Origin: an uncultured Eubacteriales bacterium
Lineage (GTDB): Bacteria; Bacillota; Clostridia; Oscillospirales; CAG-272
Length of the DNA stretch: 33,117 nt
Reading direction: 5' to 3'
Assembly (NCBI GenBank): GCA_934385225.1
Contig: CAKRPQ010000013.1
Span: forward strand, 1 to 33,117
A program made the translations under genes and the position numbers. Positions 1 to 7,955 of this stretch are shown piece by piece. Position 1 is the first letter of the stretch, and the number at the start of each line of letters is the position of its first letter. The notes under the pieces were generated by a model, which had not been told where the DNA came from, did no database searches, and saw only the letters and a program-made list of their open reading frames with translations.

Positions 1-1
1 C

Positions 2-478
2 GGAAACAAGCTCACGGTAAAGGGTCCTCTCGGAACTCTCGAACAGAGCTTCAATGAACGTATGACGATAAAGGTCGAAGGCAATGTAATCACTGTTACC
101 CGTCCTACGGACGAACAGGAGGACAGAGCTATTCACGGTCTTACTCGTACTCTTATAAACAACATGGTAGTCGGTGTTTCGGAAGGCTATTCCAAAACTC
201 TTGAAATCGTCGGTGTAGGTTACAGAGCTCAGAAGCAGGGCAAGACCCTCACAATGAACCTCGGTCACAGCCACCCGATCGTTTTCGAGGACGGAAACGG
301 CATCACATTCGAAACTCCCAACACGAACACCGTTGTTGTAAAGGGTATCAATAAGGAAATCGTCGGTGAGACGGCAGCCGTTGTAAGATCAAAGAGACCG
401 CCTGAACCGTACCTCGGTAAGGGCGTTAAATATGCCGGCGAGCACATTCGCCGCAAGGCCGGTAAGACCGGTAAATAA
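2..478 (+). CDS. rplF: 50S ribosomal protein L6, 5' end cut by the window
   Basis: L6 is a primary 23S rRNA-binding protein near the factor-binding and sarcin-ricin region of the large subunit. The frame is open from base 2 (GNKLTVKGPLGTLEQSF...) and upstream of the first ATG at 62, so the ATG is internal methionine and the true start lies before the window. About 159 of the usual ~180 residues are present. The C-terminal half has the L6 signatures GVGYRAQ, GHSHPI and the end motif PEPYLGKGVKYAGEHIRRKAGKTGK-like basic tail. It is followed 19 bases later by rplR, the standard spc-operon order. Certain identification; only the N-terminus is missing. Confidence 0.97.
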   Translation, partial: GNKLTVKGPLGTLEQSFNERMTIKVEGNVITVTRPTDEQEDRAIHGLTRTLINNMVVGVSEGYSKTLEIVGVGYRAQKQGKTLTMNLGHSHPIVFEDGNGITFETPNTNTVVVKGINKEIVGETAAVVRSKRPPEPYLGKGVKYAGEHIRRKAGKTGK

Positions 479-497
479 TTGAAAGGAGTGGAATGTA

Positions 498-857
498 ATG
501 GTTTCAAGAAAGGACAGTAATAAAGCTCGTCTTAAAAGACATATAAGAGTCAGAGCAAAGATATCCGGTACACCCGAGCGTCCGCGTCTTGCGGTATTCC
601 GTTCTAACGCGAATATCAGCGCACAGATCATTGACGACGTAAACGGTGTAACATTGGTTTCCGCTTCCACCCTTGAAAAGGTCTTTGAGGGCATCGGCAG
701 CAATACCGAAGCAGCTGAAAAGGTCGGCAAGACAATCGCCGAAAGAGCGGTTGCAAAGGGAATAACGGAAGTCGTATTCGACAGAGGCGGCTATCTTTAT
801 CACGGACGTGTATCGGCACTGGCGGACGGCGCGCGCGAAGGCGGCCTGAAGTTCTGA
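498..857 (+). CDS. rplR: 50S ribosomal protein L18
   Basis: L18 binds 5S rRNA together with L5 and L25 and helps anchor 5S rRNA in the central protuberance. The 119-residue product matches the usual ~120 length. It has the basic N-terminal arm (RKDSNKARLKRHIRVR), the family core SGTPERPRLAVFRSN, and the C-terminal FDRGGYLYHGRVSALADGAREGG. An AAAGGAG ribosome binding site lies just before ATG 498. It sits between rplF and rpsE as in nearly all Firmicutes. Nothing unusual was seen. Confidence 0.97.
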   Translation: MVSRKDSNKARLKRHIRVRAKISGTPERPRLAVFRSNANISAQIIDDVNGVTLVSASTLEKVFEGIGSNTEAAEKVGKTIAERAVAKGITEVVFDRGGYLYHGRVSALADGAREGGLKF

Positions 858-917
858 TATCAGCCGGTTTGTACACTGTTCAAAACAGTTATTTGAACAT
901 TTTTAAGGAGAAAAAAC

Positions 918-1421
918 ATGGCAAAGAATTTTGATCCGGCAACGCTCGACCTTAAAGAAGAGCTTGTCACATTAAACCGTGTTTCCAAGACCGTTAAAGG
1001 TGGTCGTATCGCAAGATTTGCCGCAATCATGGTTGTCGGCGACGGTAACGGACACGTAGGCTACGGTCTCGGAAAGGCAGCCGAAGTTCCCGAAGCTATC
1101 CGCAAGGGAATTGAGGACGCAAAGAAAAATATGATAGAAGTCTCCCTGAAGGGTACTACTATTCCTCACGAGGTTCTCGGTATATACGGTGCAGGAAAGG
1201 TTCTTCTCAAACCTGCCGCACAGGGTACCGGAGTTATCGCGGGCGGCGTTGTAAGAAAGGTGCTTGAACTTGCGGGCATTTCGAATATCCGTGCAAAGAG
1301 CCTCCGTTCCAACAACCCCGCAAACGTTGTAAAGGCGACGATAGACGGTCTTAAACAGCTTCGCACAGTCGAAGAGGTTGCAAAGACGCGTGATATCACC
1401 GTTGAACAGGTAAAGGGTTAA
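918..1421 (+). CDS. rpsE: 30S ribosomal protein S5
   Basis: S5 lies near the decoding region and mRNA entry channel of the small subunit and affects translational fidelity. The 167-residue product carries the N-terminal double-stranded RNA-binding domain (VSKTVKGGRIARFAA, GDGNGHVGYGLGKAAEVPEAI) and the C-terminal S5 domain (GAGKVLLKPAAQGTGVIAGG, SNNPANVVKATIDGL). A TTAAGGAG site lies before ATG 918. The 60-base gap from rplR is the longest in this part of the operon but holds no clear regulatory element. Identification is certain. Confidence 0.97.
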   Translation: MAKNFDPATLDLKEELVTLNRVSKTVKGGRIARFAAIMVVGDGNGHVGYGLGKAAEVPEAIRKGIEDAKKNMIEVSLKGTTIPHEVLGIYGAGKVLLKPAAQGTGVIAGGVVRKVLELAGISNIRAKSLRSNNPANVVKATIDGLKQLRTVEEVAKTRDITVEQVKG

Positions 1422-1434
1422 GGAGGATACTGAT

Positions 1435-1611
1435 ATGATGAAAAAAGTAACACTTGTAAAGAGTATCATCGCTTCTAAGCCCAATCAGAAGGCGACAGCC
1501 GCTTCTCTCGGTCTGCGTAAGGTCGGAGACAGCATCGTTCACGAGGATAACGCCGTTCTTGCCGGTAAGGTAAAGGTCATTTCGCACCTCGTAAAAGTTG
1601 AAAACGCATAA
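1435..1611 (+). CDS. rpmD: 50S ribosomal protein L30
   Basis: This small L30 gene encodes about 58 residues (MMKKVTLVKSIIASKPNQ..., ending HLVKVENA). The family hallmarks are KVTLVKS at the N-terminus, the QKATAASLGLRKVGDSI stretch, and a bacterial length near 60. An AAGGAGGA ribosome binding site ends a few bases before tandem ATG codons at 1435 and 1438, so either may be used. The gene lies between rpsE and rplO, as expected for the spc operon. L30 is not universally essential but binds 23S rRNA in the large subunit. Confidence 0.96.
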   Translation: MMKKVTLVKSIIASKPNQKATAASLGLRKVGDSIVHEDNAVLAGKVKVISHLVKVENA

Positions 1612-1625
1612 AGGAGGAATAACAA

Positions 1626-2066
1626 ATGAAGCTCCATGAACTTTCACCGGCACCGGGTTCTGTGACCGAAGCGTTCCGTAAGGGCAGAGGCACAGGCTCG
1701 GGTAACGGTAAGACCGCAGGTAAGGGTCATAAGGGTCAGAACGCGCGCTCAGGCGGCGGTGTAAGGCCCGGATTCGAAGGCGGTCAGCTCCCTCTTTACA
1801 GAAAACTGCCGAAGAGAGGCTTCAAAAACAGATTTGCAAAGAAATATGCAATAGTAAATGTTGCAGATCTCAACCGCTTCGATAACGGTGCTGTTGTAGA
1901 TATGCAGACATTGCTTGACAGTAAGGTCATTCGCCGCGAGCTTGACGGACTCAAAGTCCTCGGCACAGGCGAACTCACAAAGAAATTAACTGTAAAAGCA
2001 ACAGTCTTTTCCGCTACCGCGAAAGAAAAGATAGAAGCAGCAGGTGGAAAGACAGAGGTGGTATAA
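1626..2066 (+). CDS. rplO: 50S ribosomal protein L15
   Basis: L15 is a late-assembly large-subunit protein with a long glycine- and arginine-rich N-terminal extension that threads into 23S rRNA. The 146-residue product starts MKLHELSPAPGSV and has the typical GRGTGSGNGKTAGKGHKGQ and GGGVRPGFEGGQLPLYRKLPKRGF blocks, ending in the globular domain. An AAGGAGGAAT site precedes ATG 1626. The stop is one base from the secY GTG, suggesting translational coupling. Confidence 0.97.
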   Translation: MKLHELSPAPGSVTEAFRKGRGTGSGNGKTAGKGHKGQNARSGGGVRPGFEGGQLPLYRKLPKRGFKNRFAKKYAIVNVADLNRFDNGAVVDMQTLLDSKVIRRELDGLKVLGTGELTKKLTVKATVFSATAKEKIEAAGGKTEVV

Positions 2067-2067
2067 A

Positions 2068-3369
2068 GTGTTTAAGACGCTAAAGAATGCATGGAAGATT
2101 CCGGAACTCAAATCAAAGCTCCTCTTTACACTTCTTATCGTCGTACTTTACCGCCTCGGCGCAAACATTCCCGTACCGTATGTAAGCAGTGATGTCGGAA
2201 CAAGCCTTAATGCAATGTTCGGCGGATCGATATTCGGATATCTGAATATCCTTTCCGGTAACGCGTTCGCAAACGCGACCCTCTTTGCACTCGGCGTAAA
2301 CCCTTATATCACAGCTTCTATCGTAATGCAGCTCCTCACAATAGCTATACCTGCTCTCGAAAGACTTTCCAAGGAGGGCGAAGAGGGTAGAAAGAAGATC
2401 ACTTCCTACACACGTTACGTCACCGTCGGTCTCGGTCTTATAACCAGCTACGGTTACGCAATGCTTCTTAAAGCAAACAATATGCTTGTTGCGGACGCAA
2501 ACACGTTCAGCATCGTCGTTATAATCGCGTGCTACTGTGCAGGTTCCGCGCTCGTAATGTGGCTTGCCGAAAAGGTCAATGACCACGGTATCGGTAACGG
2601 TATCTCCATTATCCTTTTCGCAAACATCGTTGCAAGAGGTCCCGCTTATATCTCGTCGATAATCAATACGATTACTTCGAAAACGGGCAGCGTAGGTTCT
2701 CTTATTCTCGGTATAGTTCTTGCAATTCTTTCCGTTGCGATCTTCCTCGCTATCGTCCTCGTCATTGTTTGGATGAACGACAGTGAAAGAAGAATCCCGG
2801 TTCAGTACGCAAAGAGAGTTGTCGGTCGTAAGATGTACGGCGGGCAGGGAACGAACCTTCCTCTCAAACTTAACATGACAGGCGTTATGCCTATCATCTT
2901 CGCAAGCTCCATCGTTTCGATCCCCGCAACGATAGGCAGCTTCTTCCCGAACAGCAAGTTCTGGACGGGCGTGACCAACGCATTTAACTATAATACTTGG
3001 CTCTATGTTATAATCGAGCTTATTCTTCTCGTTGCTTTTGCTTACTTCTACGTTGCGATTTCTTTCAATCCCGTTGAAGTTGCAAACAATCTGAAAAAGC
3101 AGGGTGGCGCAATTCCCGGTATTCGTCCCGGAAAGCCTACCTCGGATTACATTACAAGAGTTCTTAACAGAATCACGCTTATAGGTGCAATTATTCTCGC
3201 TTTCATCTGCGTATTCCCGATGATTGTTAATATCATCTCTAAGGGTAGTATTGCAGACCTCGCGTTCAGCGGTTCTTCGATCATCATCGTAATCGGTGTT
3301 GCTCTTGAAACGTTCCGCGACCTCGAAGCACAGATGTCACTCAGAAACTACAAGGGATTCCTTGATTAA
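2068..3369 (+). CDS. secY: Protein translocase channel subunit SecY
   Basis: SecY is the membrane pore of the Sec translocon, working with SecE/SecG, SecA and the ribosome. I place the start at GTG 2068 (MFKTLKNAWKIPELKSK), the conserved family N-terminus, with GAGGTGG upstream inside the end of rplO. An ATG at 2044 in the same frame would add eight residues overlapping rplO and is unlikely. The product is 433 residues with about ten hydrophobic segments, the plug-region GGSIFGYLNI-like stretch, and conserved cytoplasmic loops (QYAKRVVGRKMYGGQ; NPVEVANNLKKQGG-IPGIRPG). It precedes adk and map as in other Firmicutes. Confidence 0.97.
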   Translation: MFKTLKNAWKIPELKSKLLFTLLIVVLYRLGANIPVPYVSSDVGTSLNAMFGGSIFGYLNILSGNAFANATLFALGVNPYITASIVMQLLTIAIPALERLSKEGEEGRKKITSYTRYVTVGLGLITSYGYAMLLKANNMLVADANTFSIVVIIACYCAGSALVMWLAEKVNDHGIGNGISIILFANIVARGPAYISSIINTITSKTGSVGSLILGIVLAILSVAIFLAIVLVIVWMNDSERRIPVQYAKRVVGRKMYGGQGTNLPLKLNMTGVMPIIFASSIVSIPATIGSFFPNSKFWTGVTNAFNYNTWLYVIIELILLVAFAYFYVAISFNPVEVANNLKKQGGAIPGIRPGKPTSDYITRVLNRITLIGAIILAFICVFPMIVNIISKGSIADLAFSGSSIIIVIGVALETFRDLEAQMSLRNYKGFLD

Positions 3370-3385
3370 TGTCGGAGGATATCAC

Positions 3386-4021
3386 ATGAATTTGATTTTA
3401 ATGGGCGCACCCGGTGCCGGAAAAGGAACTCAGTCAGAGTTTATTTCGGCAAAGTTCAATATTCCTGCGATATCTACCGGCGACATTCTTCGTCATGCAA
3501 TAAAGAACGAGACCGAGCTCGGCAAAATGGCAAAATCGTACATTGACGCCGGCGCTCTCGTTCCGGACGAAGTTGTTATCGGTATAATAAAGGATCACCT
3601 TTCCGGTGATGCCTGCAAAAACGGTTTTATACTCGACGGTTTCCCGCGTTCCATTCCTCAGGCGGAAGCGCTTGATAAAATGGGCGTGAAGATCGACGCG
3701 GTTGTCTCCTATATCGTTCCCGACGACGTTATCGTTGACAGAATGAGCAAGAGACGTATGTGCCCCGATTGCGGTGCCTCATATCACCTCGATTTTAAAC
3801 CCTCGAAGGACAATAAAACCTGTGATAAGTGCAGCGCAGAGCTTTATGTAAGAAAAGACGATGCACCGGAAACTGTTCTTGCAAGACTCAAGAATTATCA
3901 CGCTCAGACAGAGCCTCTCGAAGAATACTACGAAAAGAAGGGAAACCTTATCCGTATAAACGGCGTGGGAAGCGTAGAGGAAATAAGCAAAATGACTCTT
4001 GACGCCCTCGAAAAACTTTGA
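3386..4021 (+). CDS. adk: Adenylate kinase with zinc-type LID
   Basis: Catalyses ATP + AMP = 2 ADP in the cytoplasm. The start is ATG 3386, preceded by GTCGGAGGATATC; frame extension back into secY is spurious. The 211-residue product has the P-loop GAPGAGKGT at residues 7-15, the AMP-binding segment STGDILR, the DGFPRS motif, and the LID domain. The LID has four cysteines (about C126, C129, C146, C149) in CPDCG and CDKC pairs, the structural zinc site usual in Gram-positive enzymes. Its stop overlaps a rejected TTG start of map. Position between secY and map is classical. Confidence 0.97.
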   Translation: MNLILMGAPGAGKGTQSEFISAKFNIPAISTGDILRHAIKNETELGKMAKSYIDAGALVPDEVVIGIIKDHLSGDACKNGFILDGFPRSIPQAEALDKMGVKIDAVVSYIVPDDVIVDRMSKRRMCPDCGASYHLDFKPSKDNKTCDKCSAELYVRKDDAPETVLARLKNYHAQTEPLEEYYEKKGNLIRINGVGSVEEISKMTLDALEKL

Positions 4022-4029
4022 GGCAAAGT

Positions 4030-4782
4030 ATGATAGAACTCAAAAATTCATCTCAACTTAAAGATATGAGAGAAGCCGGACGCATTACGGCACAGGCATT
4101 GCTTGTCGCCGAAGAAGCGGTAAGGGAAGGAATAAGCACCAAAGAACTTGATACGAAGATAAGACACTTCATAGAAAAGTGCGGTGCGAAACCCTCCTTC
4201 CTCGGACTATACGGATTCCCCGGCAGTGCTTGTATCAGCGTAAACGATCAGGTTATTCACGGTATCCCGTCTCCCGACGTGAAACTCAAAGAAGGGGATA
4301 TCGTAAAGGTCGATGTCGGCGCGTTTTACCGCGGCTTTCACGGTGACAGCGCAAGAACATACCCTGTCGGAAAGATTTCCGATGAGGCGGCACGACTGAT
4401 TGAGGCTACAAAGCTCGCTTTTTATCGCGGATTTGAAGCCGTAAAAGAGGGTAACAGGATCGGAGATATCGGTCACGCGGTCGAAAGCTGTGTGAAAGGA
4501 TATGGTTACAGCGTCGTAAGAAGATATGTCGGTCACGGGGTCGGTCACGACCTTCACGAAGCTCCCGATGTGCCGAACTACGGTACAGAGGGAAGAGGCG
4601 TGCGACTTTGCCGCGGTATGGTCATTGCCATTGAACCGATGGTAAATGTCGGAACGGGCGACGTAAAGGAACTCTCGGACGGTTGGACGGTACTTACCGC
4701 TGACGGAAAGCTCTCCGCCCACTATGAGAACACTGTTGCTCTGACGGACGACGGTCCTGTCATTCTGACAGACGCAAACTGA
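4030..4782 (+). CDS. map: Type I methionine aminopeptidase
   Basis: Removes the initiator methionine from nascent proteins using a dinuclear metal centre. I choose ATG 4030 (MIELKNSSQLKDMREAG), which gives 250 residues, the usual bacterial type I length; a TTG at 4018 overlaps adk. All five metal ligands are visible: D95 and D106 (VDVGAFYRGFHGDSA), H169 (GHGVGHDLHE), E202 (IEPMV) and E233 (AHYENT). The ribosome binding site (TGAGGCAAAG) is weak, so it may be translated by coupling to adk, whose stop lies 8 bases upstream. Confidence 0.97.
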   Translation: MIELKNSSQLKDMREAGRITAQALLVAEEAVREGISTKELDTKIRHFIEKCGAKPSFLGLYGFPGSACISVNDQVIHGIPSPDVKLKEGDIVKVDVGAFYRGFHGDSARTYPVGKISDEAARLIEATKLAFYRGFEAVKEGNRIGDIGHAVESCVKGYGYSVVRRYVGHGVGHDLHEAPDVPNYGTEGRGVRLCRGMVIAIEPMVNVGTGDVKELSDGWTVLTADGKLSAHYENTVALTDDGPVILTDAN

Positions 4783-4793
4783 GAAAAATCATA

Positions 4794-4931
4794 TTGTTTC
4801 GGAACTTAATACGAGAAACGCGCATTTTCGCTGTCGGAACCGATGGTTATGGCGGTGTCCGATCTGCGGCTTACGAAACTGCGACTGCCTCTGTTAAGCA
4901 AAGAAACGGGAATCAAGGCTTCAAAAGGCGT
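4794..4931 (+). pseudogene. Possible remnant of the KOW-domain protein gene usual between map and infA
   Basis: Many Clostridia carry a ~90-residue KOW-domain RNA-binding protein gene at this place. Here the ~163 bases between map and infA have no intact reading frame with a start and ribosome binding site. Translated pieces resemble the family when frames are changed: AVGTDGYG in one frame, then VSDLRLTKLRLP in the next, compared with the usual V-GTDG-Y-VLVADGRLRKLEKPK pattern. I therefore suspect a degraded copy. The resemblance is weak and made by eye; the stretch could equally be plain spacer. No gene is called here. Confidence 0.28.
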
Positions 4932-4945
4932 AAGGAGGGATTATT

Positions 4946-5164
4946 CTGCCGAAAGATGACGTGATAGAATTTGAGGGAACGGTAGTTGAGGCATTGCCCA
5001 ACGCCACCTTCAAGGTTAAGCTCCCGAACGGGCATATAGTCACTGCCCACATATCGGGAAAGCTCCGTATGAATTATATAAGAATTCTGCCCGGTGACAA
5101 GGTTACCATCGAAGTGTCTGTTTACGACCTCGATAAGGGACGAATCACCTGGCGTGCAAAGTAA
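4946..5164 (+). CDS. infA: Translation initiation factor IF-1, apparently starting at CTG
   Basis: IF-1 is a one-domain OB-fold (S1-like) protein that occupies the A site during initiation. From CTG 4946 the product is MPKDDVIEFEGTVVEALPNATFKVKL..., 72 residues, the exact family length and N-terminus (M-x-K-[DE]-D-VIE). The next possible start, GTG 4961, would remove five conserved residues and lies ~21 bases from the ribosome binding site. The perfect AAGGAGGG at 4932-4939 leaves a 6-base spacer to CTG. An ATT at 4943 is a second, less likely, non-standard choice. Non-AUG starts are known for initiation factors such as infC (AUU). Confidence 0.93.
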   Translation: MPKDDVIEFEGTVVEALPNATFKVKLPNGHIVTAHISGKLRMNYIRILPGDKVTIEVSVYDLDKGRITWRAK

Positions 5165-5190
5165 TTATCAGAAAGGACTGGTGTAATACA

Positions 5191-5304
5191 ATGAAAGTAA
5201 AGCCATCCGTAAAGAAGATTTGCGAAAAGTGCAAAATCATCAAGAGAAAAGGCCATGTAATGGTCATCTGCGAAAACCCGAAGCATAAGCAGAGACAGGG
5301 TTAA
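5191..5304 (+). CDS. rpmJ: 50S ribosomal protein L36, zinc-binding form
   Basis: A 37-residue gene, MKVKPSVKKICEKCK..., ending HKQRQG. The zinc ligands C11, C14, C27 and H32 are all present, making this the zinc-ribbon (C+) paralogue. Its place directly after infA and before rpsM is the standard alpha-operon order. GAAAGGAC lies upstream of ATG 5191 as ribosome binding site. L36 binds 23S rRNA beneath the L7/L12 stalk base. Certain by sequence and context. Confidence 0.96.
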   Translation: MKVKPSVKKICEKCKIIKRKGHVMVICENPKHKQRQG

Positions 5305-5341
5305 GCGATCAAGACAAAAATAGCAGAGAGGTGAAAAAAGA

Positions 5342-5710
5342 ATGGCTCGTATAGCAGGTGTTGATATTCCGAACAACAAGCGCGTAGAAATCGCACTGAC
5401 CTACATTTACGGTCTCGGAAGAAAAAGCGCAAATGACATTCTTGCAAAGACAGGTATAAACCCTGACACTCGTGCAAAAGACCTTACCGAAGCAGAAGTT
5501 GCAAAACTTCGTGACGAGATAGAAAACAACTATACCGTTGAGGGTGATCTTCGCCGCGACGTTGCTCTTAATATCAAGAATATGATAGAGATCAACTGCT
5601 ACCGCGGTATCAGACACAGAAAAGGTCTGCCGGTAAGAGGTCAGAGAACAAAAACGAACGCAAGAACAAGAAAAGGTCCCGCAAAGACAATTGCGAACAA
5701 GAAGAAGTAA
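5342..5710 (+). CDS. rpsM: 30S ribosomal protein S13
   Basis: S13 sits in the head of the small subunit, forms bridges to the large subunit and touches P-site tRNA with its basic tail. The 122-residue product begins MARIAGVDIPNNKRVEIALTYI, has the helix-hairpin-helix-like GLGRKSANDIL and the signature YRGIRHRKGLPVRGQRTKTNARTRKGP, and ends in a lysine-rich tail. A GAGAGGTG site precedes ATG 5342. It follows rpmJ and precedes rpsK by 16 bases. Confidence 0.97.
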   Translation: MARIAGVDIPNNKRVEIALTYIYGLGRKSANDILAKTGINPDTRAKDLTEAEVAKLRDEIENNYTVEGDLRRDVALNIKNMIEINCYRGIRHRKGLPVRGQRTKTNARTRKGPAKTIANKKK

Positions 5711-5726
5711 GGAGTGATTCAGACAA

Positions 5727-6125
5727 ATGGCAAAAGTTGCTGCTAAGAAGGTCGTTAAGAAGCGCCGCGAACGCAAGAATATTGAAAAAGGCGCGGCTCA
5801 TATTCGTTCTACCTTCAATAACACGATCATCACCATCACCGATACACAGGGCAACGCAGTATCCTGGGCATCAGCAGGTGAACTCGGCTTCAAGGGATCG
5901 AGAAAGTCTACTCCTTTTGCAGCTCAGTCTGCGGCTGAAACCGCAGCAAAGGGTGCAATCGAACATGGCATGAAGACCGTTGAAGTATATGTAAAAGGTC
6001 CCGGTGCGGGACGTGAATCCGCAATCCGTGCTCTTGAGGCTGTCGGACTTAACATCACCCTTATCAAAGATGTAACTCCTATCCCTCACAACGGTTGCAG
6101 ACCGCCTAAGCGCAGACGCGTTTAA
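5727..6125 (+). CDS. rpsK: 30S ribosomal protein S11
   Basis: S11 lies on the platform of the small subunit near the E-site mRNA. The 132-residue protein has a lysine-rich N-terminus (MAKVAAKKVVKKRRERKN), the conserved FNNTIITITD, GNAVSWASAGELGFKGSRKSTPFAAQ and the C-terminal DVTPIPHNGCRPPKRRRV. The AAGGAG ribosome binding site is placed just after the rpsM stop. Typical length and order for the alpha operon. Confidence 0.97.
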   Translation: MAKVAAKKVVKKRRERKNIEKGAAHIRSTFNNTIITITDTQGNAVSWASAGELGFKGSRKSTPFAAQSAAETAAKGAIEHGMKTVEVYVKGPGAGRESAIRALEAVGLNITLIKDVTPIPHNGCRPPKRRRV

Positions 6126-6147
6126 TCTAAACAGGAGGTAAAAAGAT

Positions 6148-6774
6148 ATGGCAAGATATACAGGTCCGGCTTGCAAACTCTGCCGCAGAGAAGGCGTAAA
6201 GCTCTTCCTCAAAGGCGAGCGTTGCACGACAGGTAAGTGCGCTCTTGACCGCAGACATTCCGCTCCCGGTCAGCACGGAGCCGCTAATAAGAAGGTCAGA
6301 GAATACGGTATGCACCTTCGCGAAAAGCAGAAGACAAGAAGATATTACGGCGTGCTTGAAAAGCAGTTCGTAAATCTCTATGAGGAAGCTGAAAGATTTG
6401 AAGGTATGACCGGTGAGAACCTTCTCAGACTTCTTGAATGCCGCCTTGACAATGTTGTGTACAGAATGGGCATGGCAGAGAGCCATAAAGAGGCTCGTCA
6501 GCTCGTGCGCCACGGTCACTTCACCGTTAACGGCAAGAAGGTCGATATTCCTTCCTACACCGTTAAGGCAGGCGACGTAGTCGCTCTTGCAAACGGAAGC
6601 CGTTCTTCCGAGAAGTTCAAGGGTCTTATCGAGGGGCTCGAAAAGGTAACCTTCCCTAAGTGGCTTGAAGTGAACAAGGAGGCTGTCTCCGCAAAGGTGC
6701 TCTCCCTTCCTGCAAGAGAAGAGATCGACGTCGATTTCAACGAGCAGCTCATCGTCGAGTTCTATTCCAAATAA
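6148..6774 (+). CDS. rpsD: 30S ribosomal protein S4, zinc-binding form
   Basis: S4 nucleates assembly of the 30S body by binding 16S rRNA and in several bacteria represses its own operon. The 208-residue product has four N-terminal cysteines (C9, C12, C26, C31; pattern C-x2-C-x13-C-x4-C), the zinc-containing form, followed by the S4 RNA-binding domain (RLDNVVYRMGMAESHKEARQLVRHGHFTVNG). It starts at ATG 6148 behind CAGGAGG. A small hairpin (CCGCA-CCA-TGCGG, 6780-6792) follows the stop but has no T tract and I do not call it a terminator. Confidence 0.97.
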   Translation: MARYTGPACKLCRREGVKLFLKGERCTTGKCALDRRHSAPGQHGAANKKVREYGMHLREKQKTRRYYGVLEKQFVNLYEEAERFEGMTGENLLRLLECRLDNVVYRMGMAESHKEARQLVRHGHFTVNGKKVDIPSYTVKAGDVVALANGSRSSEKFKGLIEGLEKVTFPKWLEVNKEAVSAKVLSLPAREEIDVDFNEQLIVEFYSK

Positions 6775-6883
6775 TAACTCCGCACCATGCGGCGCTGGAT
6801 TATTTCCGCGTCTCATAAGCAGTATTTTCCTATTTCAGAGAAAATTACAAGCACAAAATTAAAATAAGGAGGGTTATTTAGGA

Positions 6884-7858
6884 ATGATTGAGATAGAGAA
6901 GCCAAATATAACGACCGCGAATTTAAGCGAGGACGGGAAAAACGGTAAATTCATAGTGGAGCCGCTCGAAAGAGGATTCGGCATAACACTTGGCAACTCG
7001 CTTCGCCGTGTACTTCTCAGTTCACTCCCCGGAGTGGCTGCGTCAAGCATAAAAATTGACGGAGTTCTTCATGAATTCTCGACAGTCCCCGGTGTGAAGG
7101 AAGATGTGCCCGAAATTGTCATCAATGTCAAGGGCATTGTGGCAAAGCTTCACACAAATACTCCCAAAACCGTAATTCTGGACGTAACGGGTCCGAAAGA
7201 CGCGTGCGCAGGTGACATAAAGCAGGATTCCGATATCGAAATTCTGAACCCGTCGCATCACATCGCAACGATCGGTGACGGTGAAAGACTCTATATGGAG
7301 CTTGTTTTTGAGCAGGGAAGAGGATATGTTTCCGGCGACAATAACAAGAAGCTCCATGCAGAACATCTCGCTGCGGGCGTTTCCGAGCCTATCGGAACGA
7401 TTTATGTAGATTCGATCTTCACACCCGTTTACAACGTAAGCTACGAGGTTGAGCCGACCCGTGTCGGAAGCAGCTCGGACTACGACAAGCTCACGCTTGA
7501 CGTCCTTACGAACGGAACGATTACAGCCAAAGAGGCGATTTCTCTCGGAGCCAAGATTCTCAACGACCATCTCAGCTTGTTTGTGGATTTGTCAGATGAA
7601 GCAAAGAAGACGGAAATATTGGTAGAGAGACAGGAAACCATCAAGGAAAAGGTACTTGAGATGACCATTGAGGAGCTTGACATGTCAGTACGCAGCTTCA
7701 ACTGCTTAAAGCGTGCCGGCATTGACACGGTGGAAGATCTCACAAACCGTACCGAGGAGGATATGATAAAGGTCCGTAACCTCGGTAAGAAATCGCTCGA
7801 AGAAGTTATCTTAAAACTTCATTCTCTCGGTCTCGACCTCAAAAAGGACGACGAATAA
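6884..7858 (+). CDS. rpoA: RNA polymerase alpha subunit
   Basis: Alpha dimerises to seed assembly of RNA polymerase and its C-terminal domain contacts UP elements and activators. The product is 324 residues. The N-terminal domain (about 1-230) contains the dimerisation signature GITLGNSLRRVLLSSLPG; a linker leads to the C-terminal domain (about 250-315) with the helix-hairpin-helix stretch SVRSFNCLKRAGIDTVEDL and RNLGKKSLEEV. AGGAGGG precedes ATG 6884 with a rather long spacer of about 11 bases. It sits between rpsD and rplQ as usual. Confidence 0.97.
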   Translation: MIEIEKPNITTANLSEDGKNGKFIVEPLERGFGITLGNSLRRVLLSSLPGVAASSIKIDGVLHEFSTVPGVKEDVPEIVINVKGIVAKLHTNTPKTVILDVTGPKDACAGDIKQDSDIEILNPSHHIATIGDGERLYMELVFEQGRGYVSGDNNKKLHAEHLAAGVSEPIGTIYVDSIFTPVYNVSYEVEPTRVGSSSDYDKLTLDVLTNGTITAKEAISLGAKILNDHLSLFVDLSDEAKKTEILVERQETIKEKVLEMTIEELDMSVRSFNCLKRAGIDTVEDLTNRTEEDMIKVRNLGKKSLEEVILKLHSLGLDLKKDDE

Positions 7859-7886
7859 TTTGCTTTTGGCAAATAATTTGCTTTTG
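7854..7886 (+). repeat. Short tandem duplication after rpoA
   Basis: The 15-base unit AATAATTTGCTTTTG occurs at 7854-7868, overlapping the rpoA stop codon, and again at 7872-7886, an 18-base period. The region can fold as GCAAA-TAA-TTTGC or, exclusively, AATTTGC-TTTT-GCAAATT followed by GTTTTTG. The second is terminator-like but AT-rich, so at most it would reduce read-through from rpoA to rplQ. Confidence 0.7.
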
Positions 7887-7955
7887 CAAATTGTTTTTGA
7901 CCGAAGAATTTCAAACTTTTAGCTTATATAAAATCAAGCAGAAGGAGGGAACACA

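Noticed and set aside
6780..6792. Terminator after rpsD
   Set aside because: Short hairpin without a T tract inside a continuous ribosomal operon.
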